Shown here: one piece after another, positions 42,893 through 53,670 of the stretch
Position numbering within the stretch: the stretch's first letter is position 1
Layout: each line of letters opens with the position of its first letter
Assembly (NCBI RefSeq): GCF_963855985.1
Contig: NC_087098.1
Span: 12,172,501-12,236,500 of the forward strand
Direction of reading: 5' to 3'
DNA from: Ostrinia nubilalis
Lineage: Eukaryota; Arthropoda; Insecta; Lepidoptera; Crambidae
Length of the DNA: 64,000 bases
Notes under the pieces: model-generated
What the model saw: the letters and a program-made list of their open reading frames with translations, nothing else
Told to the model about the DNA's origin: nothing
The model's database searches: none
Translations under genes and position numbers: made by a program

Positions 42893-43654
42893 GCTGATAA
42901 AACATTTATTAATACTACAGATATTTCACTTGCAAGTAACAAGATGAATATTTGTTCTACTTTTCACCGTCACGTATACACCCGGAACTTCGCAACAAAC
43001 CTTATACTTCCCAAATCTAAAACGGACGAGTCCAAAGTTGTAACTCAATCTAACTCCCAAGATTCGGGAGCTGATTAGAGACCCGGGGCTGGCAAACATT
43101 AAGCAATATGGAGCAACAAGTTACTTAATAGAAACTGCTTTGTTACTTCGAGTTTTAACTTCATCAATGATCTCGTTTTGTGTTGGCCACAATTGGTAGA
43201 ACGTGCAGAAGTTCCACTCCGAACTGTGAGGAAAAAGTGAATTCGGTAATGCTGTAAGCCAGGCATGATTTTTGATTTTTATTCTTAAAAATAATTTCTT
43301 TGGCAGAAATAAATTAAAGATTCACAGTTTGTGCCAAGATGCATGTTTTGAAGACAAAGAGCTAGTCTAGGATGCTCTTCAGCTTCATATAGAAAGGACG
43401 ACATAGGACAGGTATCTGATAAATATTGGAAGATTATATCGTTTTTGGGATCGAACTAGACGTTGGGTATTAACAAAAGAAGTCTAATAATGCTTGGATG
43501 AAAGGGCATTAAATAAAATAAATACCAAACTGGTAAAATTATCTTGAGATCGTGACTTAAGTATCTATTACATGACATTTGTATTTCACAAAGTTAGGTT
43601 ACTTAGTTTCTTTAGGGGCTGTAAGGAAAAATATTATCATCTATCTATCTATAT
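42893..43654. other. Non-coding, nothing recognised
   Basis: No gene or further repeat supported. Confidence 0.4.
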
Positions 43655-43847
43655 AAATAAAAATGAATTGATGTTCGTTAGTCTGATTAAAACTCGAGAA
43701 CGGCTGGGCCGATTGAGCTGATTTTGGTTTTAAAATGTTTGTCGTAGTCCAGGGTAGGTCTAAATGGTGAGCAAATACGCGCGCTATGTTGTTTTTCTGT
43801 GACAGACAAAATTCCACGCGGGCGAAGCCGCGGGCGGAAAGCTAGTT
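43655..43847 (-). repeat. Lepidopteran short repeat, AACTCGAGAACGGCTGGGCC type
   Basis: TATATAAATAAAAATGAATT, AACTCGAGAACGGCTGGGCC, GAGCTGATTTTGGTTTTAAA, then CCACGCGGGCGAAGCCGCGG and GCGGAAAGCTAGTTATTA. The last part is the complement of the head of the repeat at 27971-28192, so the two element types share a head. Minus strand relative to that head. Confidence 0.75.
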
Positions 43848-44183
43848 ATTAATAAACCTTACACAAATACCAATCAAACTGTTTAAGACCATTACACTAA
43901 AACTGGGTTAATCTAGCAAGTAAGTCCCAACACTTACAGACACGACTGTAGAGCGAAATGCAGGAAATGACCTAATCCCAAGCAGTATTGCAATGACGCA
44001 ACGCCGATTTCCTTCGCAACGAATCTGATAATATTACAAAGTACAGTGTAACGATACGTAATTGATATCGACGTCAGTCATTGCAGGTATTTTATCAATA
44101 ATTAGCGGTCTATCAATGGCTGATCGGATTTCGGCTGGCAAAGGTATCGGCCGATCGACGCTTGCGCAAATTGTGACCAGTAA
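43848..44183. other. Non-coding flank
   Basis: No gene supported. An 87-codon frame starting at 44062 crosses into the next element and has no motif. Confidence 0.4.
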
Positions 44184-44343
44184 CCAGGCCTGGCTCACTC
44201 CGCGCGGTACATCCGATAATTACCTACAGCGAAGCGCCCCGCCGGCGGGTATTATATCAGTCGAGTGTCACGCGCGCGCTCGTCAGGACGCTGGCGTGCG
44301 TTGTAGTATGATTATAATTCTATGATCGAAGTATTATTTAAAA

Positions 44344-44448
44344 ATGGACATAAAGAGAAAGAAATATTGTGCGGCGTTCGGGTGTTAAAATTCGAAAAGA
44401 AATCTACCGGATTTATCTTTTTTTTTCGCTTCCCAAAGATGCTGAAAG
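44344..44448 (+). pseudogene. THAP zinc-finger first exon, broken
   Basis: THAP domains are C2CH zinc fingers that bind DNA in P-element-type transposases and related host proteins. ATG at 44344 opens MDIKRKKYCAAFGC with the C-x4-C pair of insect THAP domains, followed by an in-frame TAA where the family has lysine, then NSKRNLPDLSFF, a one-base frame slip in a run of 9 T, and LPKDAER. It ends at a splice donor, GAAAG-GTATGT, at 44448/44449. The rest of the domain (W, H and AVPTIF box) would be in a later exon that I do not see. Confidence 0.65.
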
Positions 44449-44523
44449 GTATGTTGGCCATGTAGGTAATCAATAATTCTTAGGATAGTATAGGAACCTA
44501 ACCTACCATGACTACTGCTCAGA

Positions 44524-44596
44524 ATTCGTTCGTTCGTTTCAGCCAAATGACGTCCACTGCTGGACAAAGGCCTCTCCCAAGGTTTTCCATAATGAA
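44524..44596 (-). mobile_element. RTE 3' end, short (tail type AACG)
   Basis: TTCGTTCGTTCGTTTCAGCC, GACGTCCACTGCTGGACAAA, CCCAAGGTTTTCCATAATGA. Minus strand, about 70 bases. Confidence 0.82.
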
Positions 44597-44984
44597 TGCA
44601 TAGGTACTTACCTACATACGTACCTCATTACAAATAAGTAGATTAATTATTTTTTCACTAGACAGCAACCCTAACAGTGTAAGAAGAGTTCAGAGGCACG
44701 CGATAGAAAGAGACAAAACTTGTAGGTGAATAAAATTGTAGGTACGTAGTGCTGTGCGAGCTGAATTCCACTGTATCGCGTCGTAGCAAGACTCGCATTT
44801 ATTTAAATCGTCTTGCGGAGTAATCCTTCTGTACCTGTACTATTACTTATTCTGTGCAGTAACGAGGCTTTTGGAGATCCGCATTTTGAAATTAACTCCA
44901 TTTGTTTATTTGAAACATTAATTAAACATTAAAATATACGACTACTTATAAAACAAAATATGGTGTCACGCCGAAGCCCAGCTA

Positions 44985-45110
44985 ACTCAGAAACAAAAAA
45001 AAGTCGTAGAACATACATAGGGGTGTTTCCAGTACCTAGCCCCAGTGATGCTGTGCTCTGACCTCTGTGCTTCAGCTTGACACTAATTTTTTTTTGGGAC
45101 AATCTGTATT
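44985..45110 (-). repeat. Diverged copy of the 15001-15120 repeat
   Basis: On the minus strand: GTGTCAAGCTGAAGCACAGA, then CATCACTGGGGCTAGGTACT, against GTCAAGCCGAAGCCCAGAGG and TCACTAGGGCTACC at 15067. Clear but imperfect match. Confidence 0.5.
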
Positions 45111-45113
45111 TAC

Positions 45114-45237
45114 CTTGTGAGTTAGAGGATTTTTTAACCATACAGTGACTACATTTTAGCCATTTGCGAGATTGATTCTTTAGAATTTCAAAATATTTAT
45201 CAACAAAAACGCATTTACAGTTGAAACAGTACCTACA
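45114..45237 (-). pseudogene. Cysteine-rich exon-like piece ending at a splice donor
   Basis: On the minus strand an open frame reads CRYCFNCKCVFVDKYFEILK, then a basic stretch and KWLKCSHCMVKKSSNSQ, and stops being protein-like exactly at CACAAG-GTAAATA (exon end 45114). Spacing is C-x2-C-x2-C-x-C and, 27 residues later, C-x2-C, a plausible metal-binding fold. AG at 45231-45232 (complement) could be the acceptor. I do not recognise the family. The composition is unlike the surrounding chance frames. Confidence 0.35.
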
Positions 45238-45640
45238 TTTTATTTAAGAATTACCTCTCTAAGTTATGAATTGTGTGATGTAAATTGGAATATGTGGGTC
45301 AAATCCAACTTGTACTCTTTAATACTTGACACAGGACATCAAAGTATTTTTGGAACCCACAAAACATGTTTAGAACTTGCCCTTGTCCATTTATTTTTAT
45401 TTAGAACGCTATTGCGACATAGATCGAATTTCATCATCGCATTCACCAGATTACAAGTGCTTGTCTCATATTATTATGTATCGGTGACATTTCGTTCACT
45501 GCCAACTCCATATATTAGCATATATTAGGTGACGCATATCGCATAGGTATCGGTGTCGATTCGGATCGTAGTTGAACTTTTGTTCACAACAAAAGTAAAT
45601 GCAGTGGGTTAACTTCCATCTCTTTCAGAATTTAACATCT
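45238..45640. other. Non-coding, nothing recognised
   Basis: An 85-codon frame at 45271-45528 shows no motif. Confidence 0.4.
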
Positions 45641-45796
45641 ACTCGTTCATTTCAGCCAAATGATGTCCACTGATGGACAAAGGCCTTCCCTAAGGATTTT
45701 CATAACGACTGGTCGTGCGCTGCCCGCATCCAGGTACTTCCCGCGATCATCACCAGATCGTCAGTGCATCTAGTGGGGGGCCTGCTCACACTACTC
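45641..45796 (-). mobile_element. RTE 3' end (tail type AACG)
   Basis: ACTCGTTCATTTCAGCCAAA, TGTCCACTGATGGACAAAGG, GCTGCCCGCATCCAGGTACT, CACCAGATCGTCAGTGC. Minus strand, moderately diverged. Confidence 0.85.
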
Positions 45797-46307
45797 ATTC
45801 GAAAAGAAAGTATGGTTTCGTACTAAGGATGGAAAAATATACCGTCGCGAGGATATTGCTATATTTTCGTCCCTTTTTGAGATAGTTAGTTCATTAAGCT
45901 AGGGAGTATTCTTTAATAGTAAAGGCCCTAGGTCAGGAATTCATTTAAGTCACCTATCATCCATTTTGCGACAAAACTTTCTGGAAAAAATAGTATTTAA
46001 GTTTGCCAGCCTACGGAGGTTTTCTGTTGTCGCTTGGATGAAAGATAAGCAAGCTTTGTGAGTCTACTGTATCACTACAGTTCAATGAAAACTGGTTATG
46101 GAAAAGGTGGTCAAGTTTAACCGCTCTAATATCTAGTTCTTTACAATATCTTTATTTGTTTTTCTAAGTACCAAAACGATATCAATTTGACATTTTATAG
46201 AGTGGTAGTGTTGCAATAGTGTCACCTAGTTTAAGACATGAGTATAATATACTCGCAATACTACGAAATATTAGTTGAACTTTTTATTGCGTTGCGTATT
46301 GGATAGG
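45797..46307. other. Non-coding, nothing recognised
   Basis: No feature supported. Confidence 0.4.
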
Positions 46308-46567
46308 GTCTTCTTTCCAGTGACTTCTTGGCCCACTTTTAGCTTGGCCCACGGGCCAATACGCTGGATTGAATTTAAAAATACTTTTTCTTCCAGTAAC
46401 TGGGCCCACTTTAAGATTGTAGAGTAGATTTTTGTTGATTTAGTGTCTCATTTAATAACAAAACATTGAAGGTGGGCCCAGTTACTGGTAGAAAAAGTAT
46501 TTAAAAATGCAGTCCAGTTACATGGCCCGTGGGCCAAGCTAAAAGTGGGCCAAGTCACGGAGACTCT
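46308..46567. mobile_element. 260-bp MITE with CTTGGCCCACTTTTAGC arms
   Basis: AGTGACTTCTTGGCCCACTT pairs with AAAGTGGGCCAAGTCAC at the right end; inner blocks GGCCCACGGGCCA / TGGCCCGTGGGCC and ACTTTTTCTTCCAGTAACTG / CAGTTACTGGTAGAAAAAGT also pair. Arms about 100 bases, core about 60. GGATAG lies just outside both ends (46301 and 46569). No coding capacity. Confidence 0.85.
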
Positions 46568-49277
46568 TGGATAGTTTACTTCGCTTGTTATTATTTTAAT
46601 AATTATTTAAATGAGAGCATTATTGCTCATGTTTACAATATGTAAGTTTACACGTCTAAACCAGTGAATTAATTTTGGTCAATTTTAACTTTTTGTGGAT
46701 AAACTAACAGCAGTAATTTACGTATAGGGTATAAATCCCAATACGAAACTGTCACAGGTAGAGGCCATGAAAGTTTAAAACAATAAAATGTCCCAATTGT
46801 GTATTAAATTATGCCGAGTCAACACCCATTAATTTTAGGTGGTTTTTATGACATTGCCGTGTTACAGTTACTCACATTTACCTTATAACTGAGCTCGTAA
46901 AATGTGAATTGCTACGCAACTACAAAAATTGCCAGAGAAATATTTGTCTTATCACTTAAAAAAGAAGGTTACTTTTCCTTTTGAGTCAAAGAATGTGTCC
47001 TGTGCAATAAACTCAGTTGTTCCTGGACAGTCTCAAACTGGGCCGTATTTAAAGTAACGTGTACAATCAAAAACATTCACATGGTGTTATCTGAGGTCTT
47101 TATGTTCACCGAACCTGTTCCGAGATCAACAATAGCCGCGGGCTGTCCACGTCTTTATTACTGCTTGGGAGCAGAGCAAGCGATGGACGGACAGCGGTTG
47201 TGGAATAGACAATTTGACACTATTCCCCAATAATTCGAAATCACAACTTTTCTGAAAAGACACTTCCTTCTGATCTTAAAAACTTAATTAATTTTAAATT
47301 ACCTGTAAATTACGATTTTTGGTCGCATTGTAATTGAAAAAAGTAGTTTATTTGAGTTGACAAAATAGTGACGTCACTTGCTTGTAGTGCCATACAAAAT
47401 CTATGGTTTCTAAGTAAGTCTAAGTTTCGTTTTGACAGGTTTAAAAAGTACGTCAATTTTATTGATTGGTGGTGTCAACATGTCTATTACACAGCGCAGT
47501 TTAATTAAGTTTAACATTATTTTCATATTATTTTGTGTTATCTGTTATGCTTTCGCCTGATATAATTTACGATTAAAAATATTAAATACATAGGTATCTA
47601 AATTTTCATTAGTATTTCAGACACAGATTTTGAATTAGTTTTCGGAACATAGTTAATTTTTATCATGACTTGACAAGCTGATGACATGATTATTACGAAG
47701 TAGATGGAAGATGACTTGTCTTTACGAAGTGTATTTTATTTACTCTAACTTGTCTTTATTACAAATCCCAAAAAAAAAAAGAATTAAATAATTCTAGACA
47801 ATACACGATACACGTTTCTCTTATAACTTCCACCACGCGCGGTACACTAGCTCGAACTATTTGGTAGTGCTTTTATGTCCTCTCAAATGTCTTAAGCTTG
47901 GTATCATAACGGCCGAAGAATGTCGTGGGATATACGCGTACAGACGCCGCTTGCTCGGGTTAATTTCATTTTTAAATTGTGGGAACAATACTTTTAATTT
48001 GAACTACGCTGAATCACGAGATGTGAGTCATTTTTGCCATTCATAATATTTACGGTAGTGCCTAAGCTTAAAAAAACATAGCATTTACAATTTTTGCAAG
48101 AACACACTTTAAAAAAATAAATTTTGAAACTAGATTCGCTGAATAAGTGACGTCATAGTTAATATTCCAAAATAAAGTCTATTCTATTGGAAATTGCGTT
48201 TTGACGTCTCATAAAAAGTATGATAGGTTGATGATAATTATCAACTCACCAATAATGTCGGAAACAAAATTATAGGCGTATCAATGTAGTAAATCACAAT
48301 AGGATTCTGCTAGAAAAGATAATGTTCAAAGAACTTCAGGCAATAATTAGGCCACTTACAAAGAACTTAATAAGATGTTAAATATTGACTAATTGAGATG
48401 AATATTATCAAACAGTTGAATTACGCAACACAAGTTACAAATAATGCTTTCCTAAACAATTTGAGACCTTAAGTTCTAAAATGAACAAGAATTCAAGCTC
48501 TAATTCAGATACAAAGAAGAGCCTATAAAACTAGAGATCTACAGTAATGCTAAGGGCGTGTTTTAACACCCACGTACAATTGTGTCTGTCAGGTCAGGCA
48601 CAATGTATGCCGAGTTAAATCAGTAGGCCCGCAATAAGTAGGAATGCAATAATGGTATGATTTTAGTGTAAAATTAGGACTATTTTAATTTGATAGAGCT
48701 ACAGACAGCAAAGTAAACCAGTGGCCTGTAAGGCCTAAGGTAGAAAGAGAGTACAAAGCATAGCTAGGAACCATTTATTTTCTACAAGTCTCTGGGAAAA
48801 TCCTCTCCAAAGTACGCAAAATTCTAGTATTACAGATTTAATAATTGGAGTTAAGATATTTAAACCATCTTAGATCCTACAAAACATAGACCAATATCAA
48901 TAAATCCAAAACTTTATATTTTATTTTAGGTTTAAAAATCATGTTATGAGGTACAGTAACAAATTATTTTTTTAGGCTTTTAGTAGCGACCAATTCTACT
49001 GCTTTAATTTGCCAATAGTGTAAGCAAAGGGAGTATCAGGTAACCCATTAAACATCAAAGAAATTGCATGGGTCGGCGCTAGGTTTTAATAAAATAGAGG
49101 GTACAAATTGATAATAAAATTGTATATTGTTGATATTCTTGGAATCGATGTTAGTTTGGAATCTAGGTGTAAATTAGTTTTAGATAATGCGATTTAAAAA
49201 AAAAAATCTTATTTACAGTACCAAATTCTCATAGAGAACTAAACTTCTTTGGACCATAGAACATGATGGTTCCTATT
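46568..49277. other. Non-coding, nothing recognised
   Basis: 2.7 kb without supported genes or repeats. A GC-richer stretch at 47820-47960 has a 61-codon frame with no motif. Confidence 0.5.
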
Positions 49278-49350
49278 TTTCGTTTCAGGAAAAAGACGTC
49301 CACTGCTGGACAACGGGCTCCCCCAAGGATTTTTATAACGACCGGTCCTG
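49278..49350 (-). mobile_element. RTE 3' end, short
   Basis: TTTCGTTTCAGGAAAAAGAC, GTCCACTGCTGGACAACGGG, CCCCAAGGATTTTTATAACG, ending ACCGGTCCTG. Minus strand. Confidence 0.8.
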
Positions 49351-49444
49351 AATGCATCATTCATTCTTACAGTTAGTTAGTCTAGCGAATATTGTGACTA
49401 AAATCACAATGTGAACACAATATCACATTCATGAAGACCAACAT

Positions 49445-49562
49445 TAGAAAGCCGTTCATTTCAGCCAAATGACGTCCACTGCTGGACAAAGGCCTCCCCC
49501 AAGGTTTTCCACAATGAACGGTCCTGCGCTGCCCGCATCCAGGCTCTTCCCTAGAAAGCCGT
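49445..49562 (-). mobile_element. RTE 3' end with perfect 11-bp target duplication
   Basis: TAGAAAGCCGT at 49445-49455 and 49552-49562 flanks a 96-base insertion that starts TCATTTCAGCCAAATGACGT and ends CATCCAGGCTCTTCC. Minus strand. The intact duplication and close match to the consensus point to a recent insertion. Confidence 0.92.
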
Positions 49563-51743
49563 ATTACATACCAAATAAGATCAATTATCCACAGTATCCT
49601 ATTAGAATTATGAAAACGTAAACTATACTAAGGCGCAGATATTGATATAATACCTTGCTTAATCCAAACCCTTAATTAATATCCACAGCACAGAGCAAGC
49701 GGTTGCATTACATTATACCTACATTATACAACGCATAATCAACTGCATAACTCCTAGGTTGACGACAAAATTGTCAGCTGCTTTGTGCTGACGTCCACTG
49801 GACTGTAATTACTGCAACTTATACAAAGCTGCTAGAACGTATTCTGTTACAAAGATCAGTGTTATAGTAGAATTGGGTTCAGTAGGTGTGTTTTGTCATA
49901 GTTCCGAGAAAGCCTAAAGGGGTAACGTGATGTACTGGATAATTTGATAACTTCATCTTTAACATATTTTAAATACAAATTTTCACTCTGACTTTGAAAG
50001 GGTTTGCTCGTCTTACATTAAATTGCATTTCATTGATTAGTCAGTCTGTTAAGTTCATCTTGTCTGACTATATAAATTATGAAAATACGTTTTTCAAGTT
50101 GGCCTAAATACATAGTCCTACTTACAACTATTAAGTATTTATCTTGACTTGCTATCGTTTGTACATGAAAGTGTATCTTCTCAGTCAGCCTGTACCTACT
50201 TACAATCCATTGATTAAAATATTTTTTTATTGATTATATGAAGCAGGAATACTTATTTCTTTATCAGTTTTCTGACTTTACACTTACCGAGTGATCTCTC
50301 TGTACATAATTGTACTATGTCTCTACCGACTCAGATCATGTAACATTGCATCTAGATGAAATTAATTATCGAAACTCATTAAATGTTTGAGCAACAGCCG
50401 ATGTGAATACATATTTAGGTCAATGATGTTCACAAGCTGTCAGATGGGCTTCTTAATTTGCTTTTGTTGGTATAATAAACGACAGAGCATGAGCCAAGTT
50501 GGTTTGAGATTTTGATTAAATTAAATATAAAGATTTCTCGTTGCGATTGATTGATAAAAAAATAAAGACCAACTAGAAATTTAACAACTATACCTATTTT
50601 TAAGAAAAGCATTTCTAATAAATGAAGAGTTACTGAAAATAGGTTAATTAAATCTTTTCTAAGATAAATCAGTCAAGCGAAAAACCTTTTTAAGTCAATA
50701 ATCCGTTTGCGCTAACAAAATTCACAAGTTTTTGTCTGTGATTCAAATTAATTTTCAAAAAAGCTAGACATAATTACCTCAACAACAGATCAAAGCTTTC
50801 AAAGTTATTTATATTAATTCTATTCTATCGTAAACAGAGCTTGGCTCTAAAATTCTGTTTTACTTTTGATGAAATAGTCATGATATTAATTAGTTACAAT
50901 TTTAATTGTTTTTCAATTTGACTTGACCTCGAAGGTCCTACATAAAGTTCAATCATGTGTTTTGTATTGTTCGGAAACCTTAATGAAGATTGTTCATTGT
51001 GGAATAATAAATCAAAGGGGATAATTATCATTATTATTGACAGATAGATTTTTTTGAAAAATATTAAATCTATACGTCATTACCTAACCTATCGCAATTC
51101 AACTACAAAAGAAATACTTTTTTATATTATAAACAGCGTAAAATGTACTAAATTGACCAGTTTATTTCTCCGACGTAAAATGACGTATCTGACACCACCT
51201 GTCCTTTCCAATCTAACCGGTAAATATCTGCCGAAATTTCAGTTTCCATAAAATTTCCCGTTGGCCCAACAAAGAATGGCATCTGGTAGACTTGCTACCC
51301 TCAGGCATAGACAGTCTGTAATCATTCGACATTTTGAAGGAAGTAATTGGCCTAATGACTGATGCCCAAGGCCAGACCCAGTTTACGCAACAGAAAATTG
51401 TCGGTGTCACTCGAAACTCTGTTTTTGGAACCCGAATTCTACGGTTAGTATGTAATTTGTGGAGCTAAACTCATTGTCTGTACTTAATTTTAATTTCAAT
51501 CCCACGGTTCCGTTTGGTTCATTTTTTGTGCTGGATTCTTGTTTTGGCGAACGTGATGTGCACTAATGATAATTTAAATTAAGTACAATATACCTAAATG
51601 CGCATTGGTTAATTAAGAGTTCAAATGGAGACAAAACCTGGAAAGATAAATAACACCTTCAGTAGTCCTAGGATGCGCACCGCGATAAACGGGTATCATG
51701 CCATTTTATAGATTTTGCCCGTACATTTTGACGTCGATAAGAG
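49563..51743. other. Non-coding, nothing recognised
   Basis: 2.2 kb with only short chance frames. Confidence 0.5.
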
Positions 51744-52300
51744 TCTTCGTTCGTTCGTTCATTCGTTCGTTCGTTTCAGCCGAAAGACGTCCACTGCTGG
51801 ACAAAGGCCTCCCCCAAGGATTTCCACGAAGACCGATCCTGCGCCGCTCGCATCCAGGCACCTCCCGCGACCTTCACTAGATCGTCGGTCCACCTAGTGG
51901 GAGGCCTGCTCACGCTACGTCTTCCGGCTCGTGGTCGCCACTCAAGAAATTTCCTGCCCCAGCGGCCATCAGCTCTACGAGCTATGTGCCCCGCCCACTG
52001 CCACTTTATTTTAGCGATTCTGCGGGCTATGTGGCTTATTAGTGACCTGAGGTGGTGGGAGCCTGATGACCTGTAATACAGGTATACTAAATACCTAGCA
52101 TAGGCATCAGACTCACACAAGAATGAACATCAAACGTATCTTATACATTCACTATGTAATTCTGTTCGATTTTTTGTGTGAGTAAAATAAAGATTTATTA
52201 TTATGTCAGTCACTCTGACTCATTTCTGATTCGATCACGTAGGGAAACTCCGAGCATAGCACGCTCCATAAGATAAGACGCTCGATATGAGTCTATCACT
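51744..52300 (-). mobile_element. RTE 3' end, longest AACG-tailed copy, split by a second LINE
   Basis: The (TTCG)n tail is at 51744-51775. Then comes the RTE C-terminus on the minus strand, to 52032, encoding KIKWQWAGHIARRADGRWG, RPRAGRRSVSRPPTRWTDD and VQQWTSFG as one open frame. It resumes at 52201 with GTCAGTCACTCTGACTCATT and ATTTCTGATTCGATCACGTA and fades near 52300. The gap is the insertion at 52033-52200. Confidence 0.88.
52033..52200 (+). mobile_element. Other LINE 3' UTR inserted in the RTE copy
   Basis: Breaks the RTE after GGGCTATGT and ends before ATGTCAGTCACTC, with ATGT (or CTATGT/TTATGT) repeated at both joints. The insert ends GTGTGAGTAAAATAAAGATT TATTATT-like, an AATAAA-containing tail as in Jockey/CR1-like LINE ends. 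Plus strand, 5'-truncated. Confidence 0.65.
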
Positions 52301-52308
52301 TACTAAGA

Positions 52309-52829
52309 CCAGGCCTGTTCATCTCCGCGAGTTTACATCGAAAACAAAACACGCACGATGGCCCACCTACAGGATACTATTCGACAAGGCCTCACATACG
52401 AGCGAACATTGACTCACGGACGCGTATTCTTGTGTATGATGGGAGAAAATAAAGAAAATGGTGTACTAAATACTGTGCAGTATTTAACTGCCTAAATAAT
52501 AATAAAAACACAGAATGTAATTTTTTAAGTTGCCTCAAGACACTGAGAGGTAAATAAGTAGTTAATATTATTCACGATAATTCATGCTAAATCATGTATT
52601 TCCTCCGCCATTTTCCGCAGTTTGGCACCTCACGTCACATCATTTTACCGAAGTCAGCCCTATAACTTCGGCGCAGTGCCGATCACTGACGTTTTTCAAC
52701 AAAATGGTGCTTGACTCTTGAGACAGGCTAAATTACACCATAATATTGTTAATGACATTGAGCATACATTGTTTTATACCTTCGCGAAGTAAAACTTCTG
52801 TACGTAGTACTTATTATTATTCTGTGCTA
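52309..52829 (+). mobile_element. THAP-exon-bearing element, copy 2
   Basis: Head CCAGGCCTGTTCATCTCCGC and GAGTTTACATCGAAAAC at 52309, against CCAGGCCTGGCTCACTCCGC at 44184. Tail TTCTGTACGTAGTACTTATT, ATTATTCTGTG at 52829. A THAP exon relic sits at 52456-52549. Borders inferred from copy 1. Confidence 0.55.
52456..52549 (+). pseudogene. THAP zinc-finger first exon, broken, second copy
   Basis: The frame reads TKYCAVFNCLNNNKNTECNF, with the C-x4-C pair of a THAP domain. A one-base slip in a run of 6 T is needed to continue as FKLPQDTER. It ends at a donor GAGAG-GTAAAT at 52549/52550, the same codon position as in copy 1. No in-frame ATG is preserved. The two relics agree in motif order and exon end but differ at most residues, so they are separate old copies. 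Confidence 0.65.
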
Positions 52830-53461
52830 AGACTACTAATCTTCTTCTCTACTTTTCATCCACTTATGTATGAGTCAAAATTGTTCTAACTAATCTAGAT
52901 AGACGAAGGTACCTTCTTGCTCAATGTCAAAATATGCATGCGCTATTAAAACCTTCAAAGATATACGATATTCTTTGTAAAAAGCCAACACGTGACTTTG
53001 TCATAATAAGCACTCTCAAGCAAACTTTAGCTCTAAATATTCTCTCGTTGTTCCTCAAGTAATGCTTGTTGTTTTTAAATTCGCGTAAAGAAGACAATGT
53101 TTCATAGCTCTGAGCGTTTTACCGCATTTTTCACCTTTAGCTATGATAATATAAACTACGAAGATGCTGTAAAGTGTAGAGAAAATAGCTGTAAAGGGTA
53201 ATGAAGTTTTTCTCTGGGGTTATTTTACCTACGTTATTGTAACTAATTAAAGTAATAAACCACATTAATGGCTGAAAGTTAACACTAGAATCTACTTTAT
53301 TTTGAATATAAAATCTTGTTTAGTGCTTAAGTACCTATTTAGAAATAGTTACAAATTCATTGCCAATTAGGTACAATTCAATAATATGCTCATAATGTGG
53401 CAAAAATTCATCCTAATTCCATAAACTCGCAAAGTTACTTAATTCAAACTTTATTGCATAA
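52830..53461. other. Non-coding, nothing recognised
   Basis: No feature supported. Confidence 0.4.
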
Positions 53462-53670
53462 TAGTTGCCGCCCGCGACTTCGTACGCGTGGATCCCGTTT
53501 TACCCCCTTATGGGTGGAGTTTCGTAAAATCCTTTCTTAGTGGATGCCTACGTCATAACATCTACCTGCATGCCAAATTTCAGCCCGATTCGTCCAGTGG
53601 TTTGGGCTGTGCGTTGATAAATCACTGTGTCAGTCAGTCAGTAACCTTTGGGTTATAAATATTTAGACTA
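53462..53670 (+). repeat. Interspersed repeat, GCCGCCCGCGACTTCGTACG head
   Basis: TTGCCGCCCGCGACTTCGTA, GGATCCCGTTTTACCCCCTT, CCAAATTTCAGCCCGATTCG, TCAGTCAGTCAGTAACCTTT. Same family as 6001 and 27729. Confidence 0.82.

Larger units (their letters stand above)
44184..44860 (+). mobile_element. THAP-exon-bearing element, copy 1
   Basis: It begins CCAGGCCTGGCTCACTCCGC at 44184 and ends near CTGTACCTGTACTATTACTT, ATTCTGTG at 44859. Both ends recur, diverged, at 52309 and 52829, with a THAP zinc-finger exon in the same place between them. A GC-rich leader (44190-44310) looks like a promoter or 5' UTR. An RTE copy lies inside at 44524-44596. No target duplication found; borders are inferred from the shared ends. 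Confidence 0.55.

Noticed and set aside
44062..44325. 87-codon frame upstream of the THAP exon as the gene's N-terminus
   Set aside because: It stops before the THAP ATG, crosses the element border at 44184, and has no motif; a GC-rich leader explains it.
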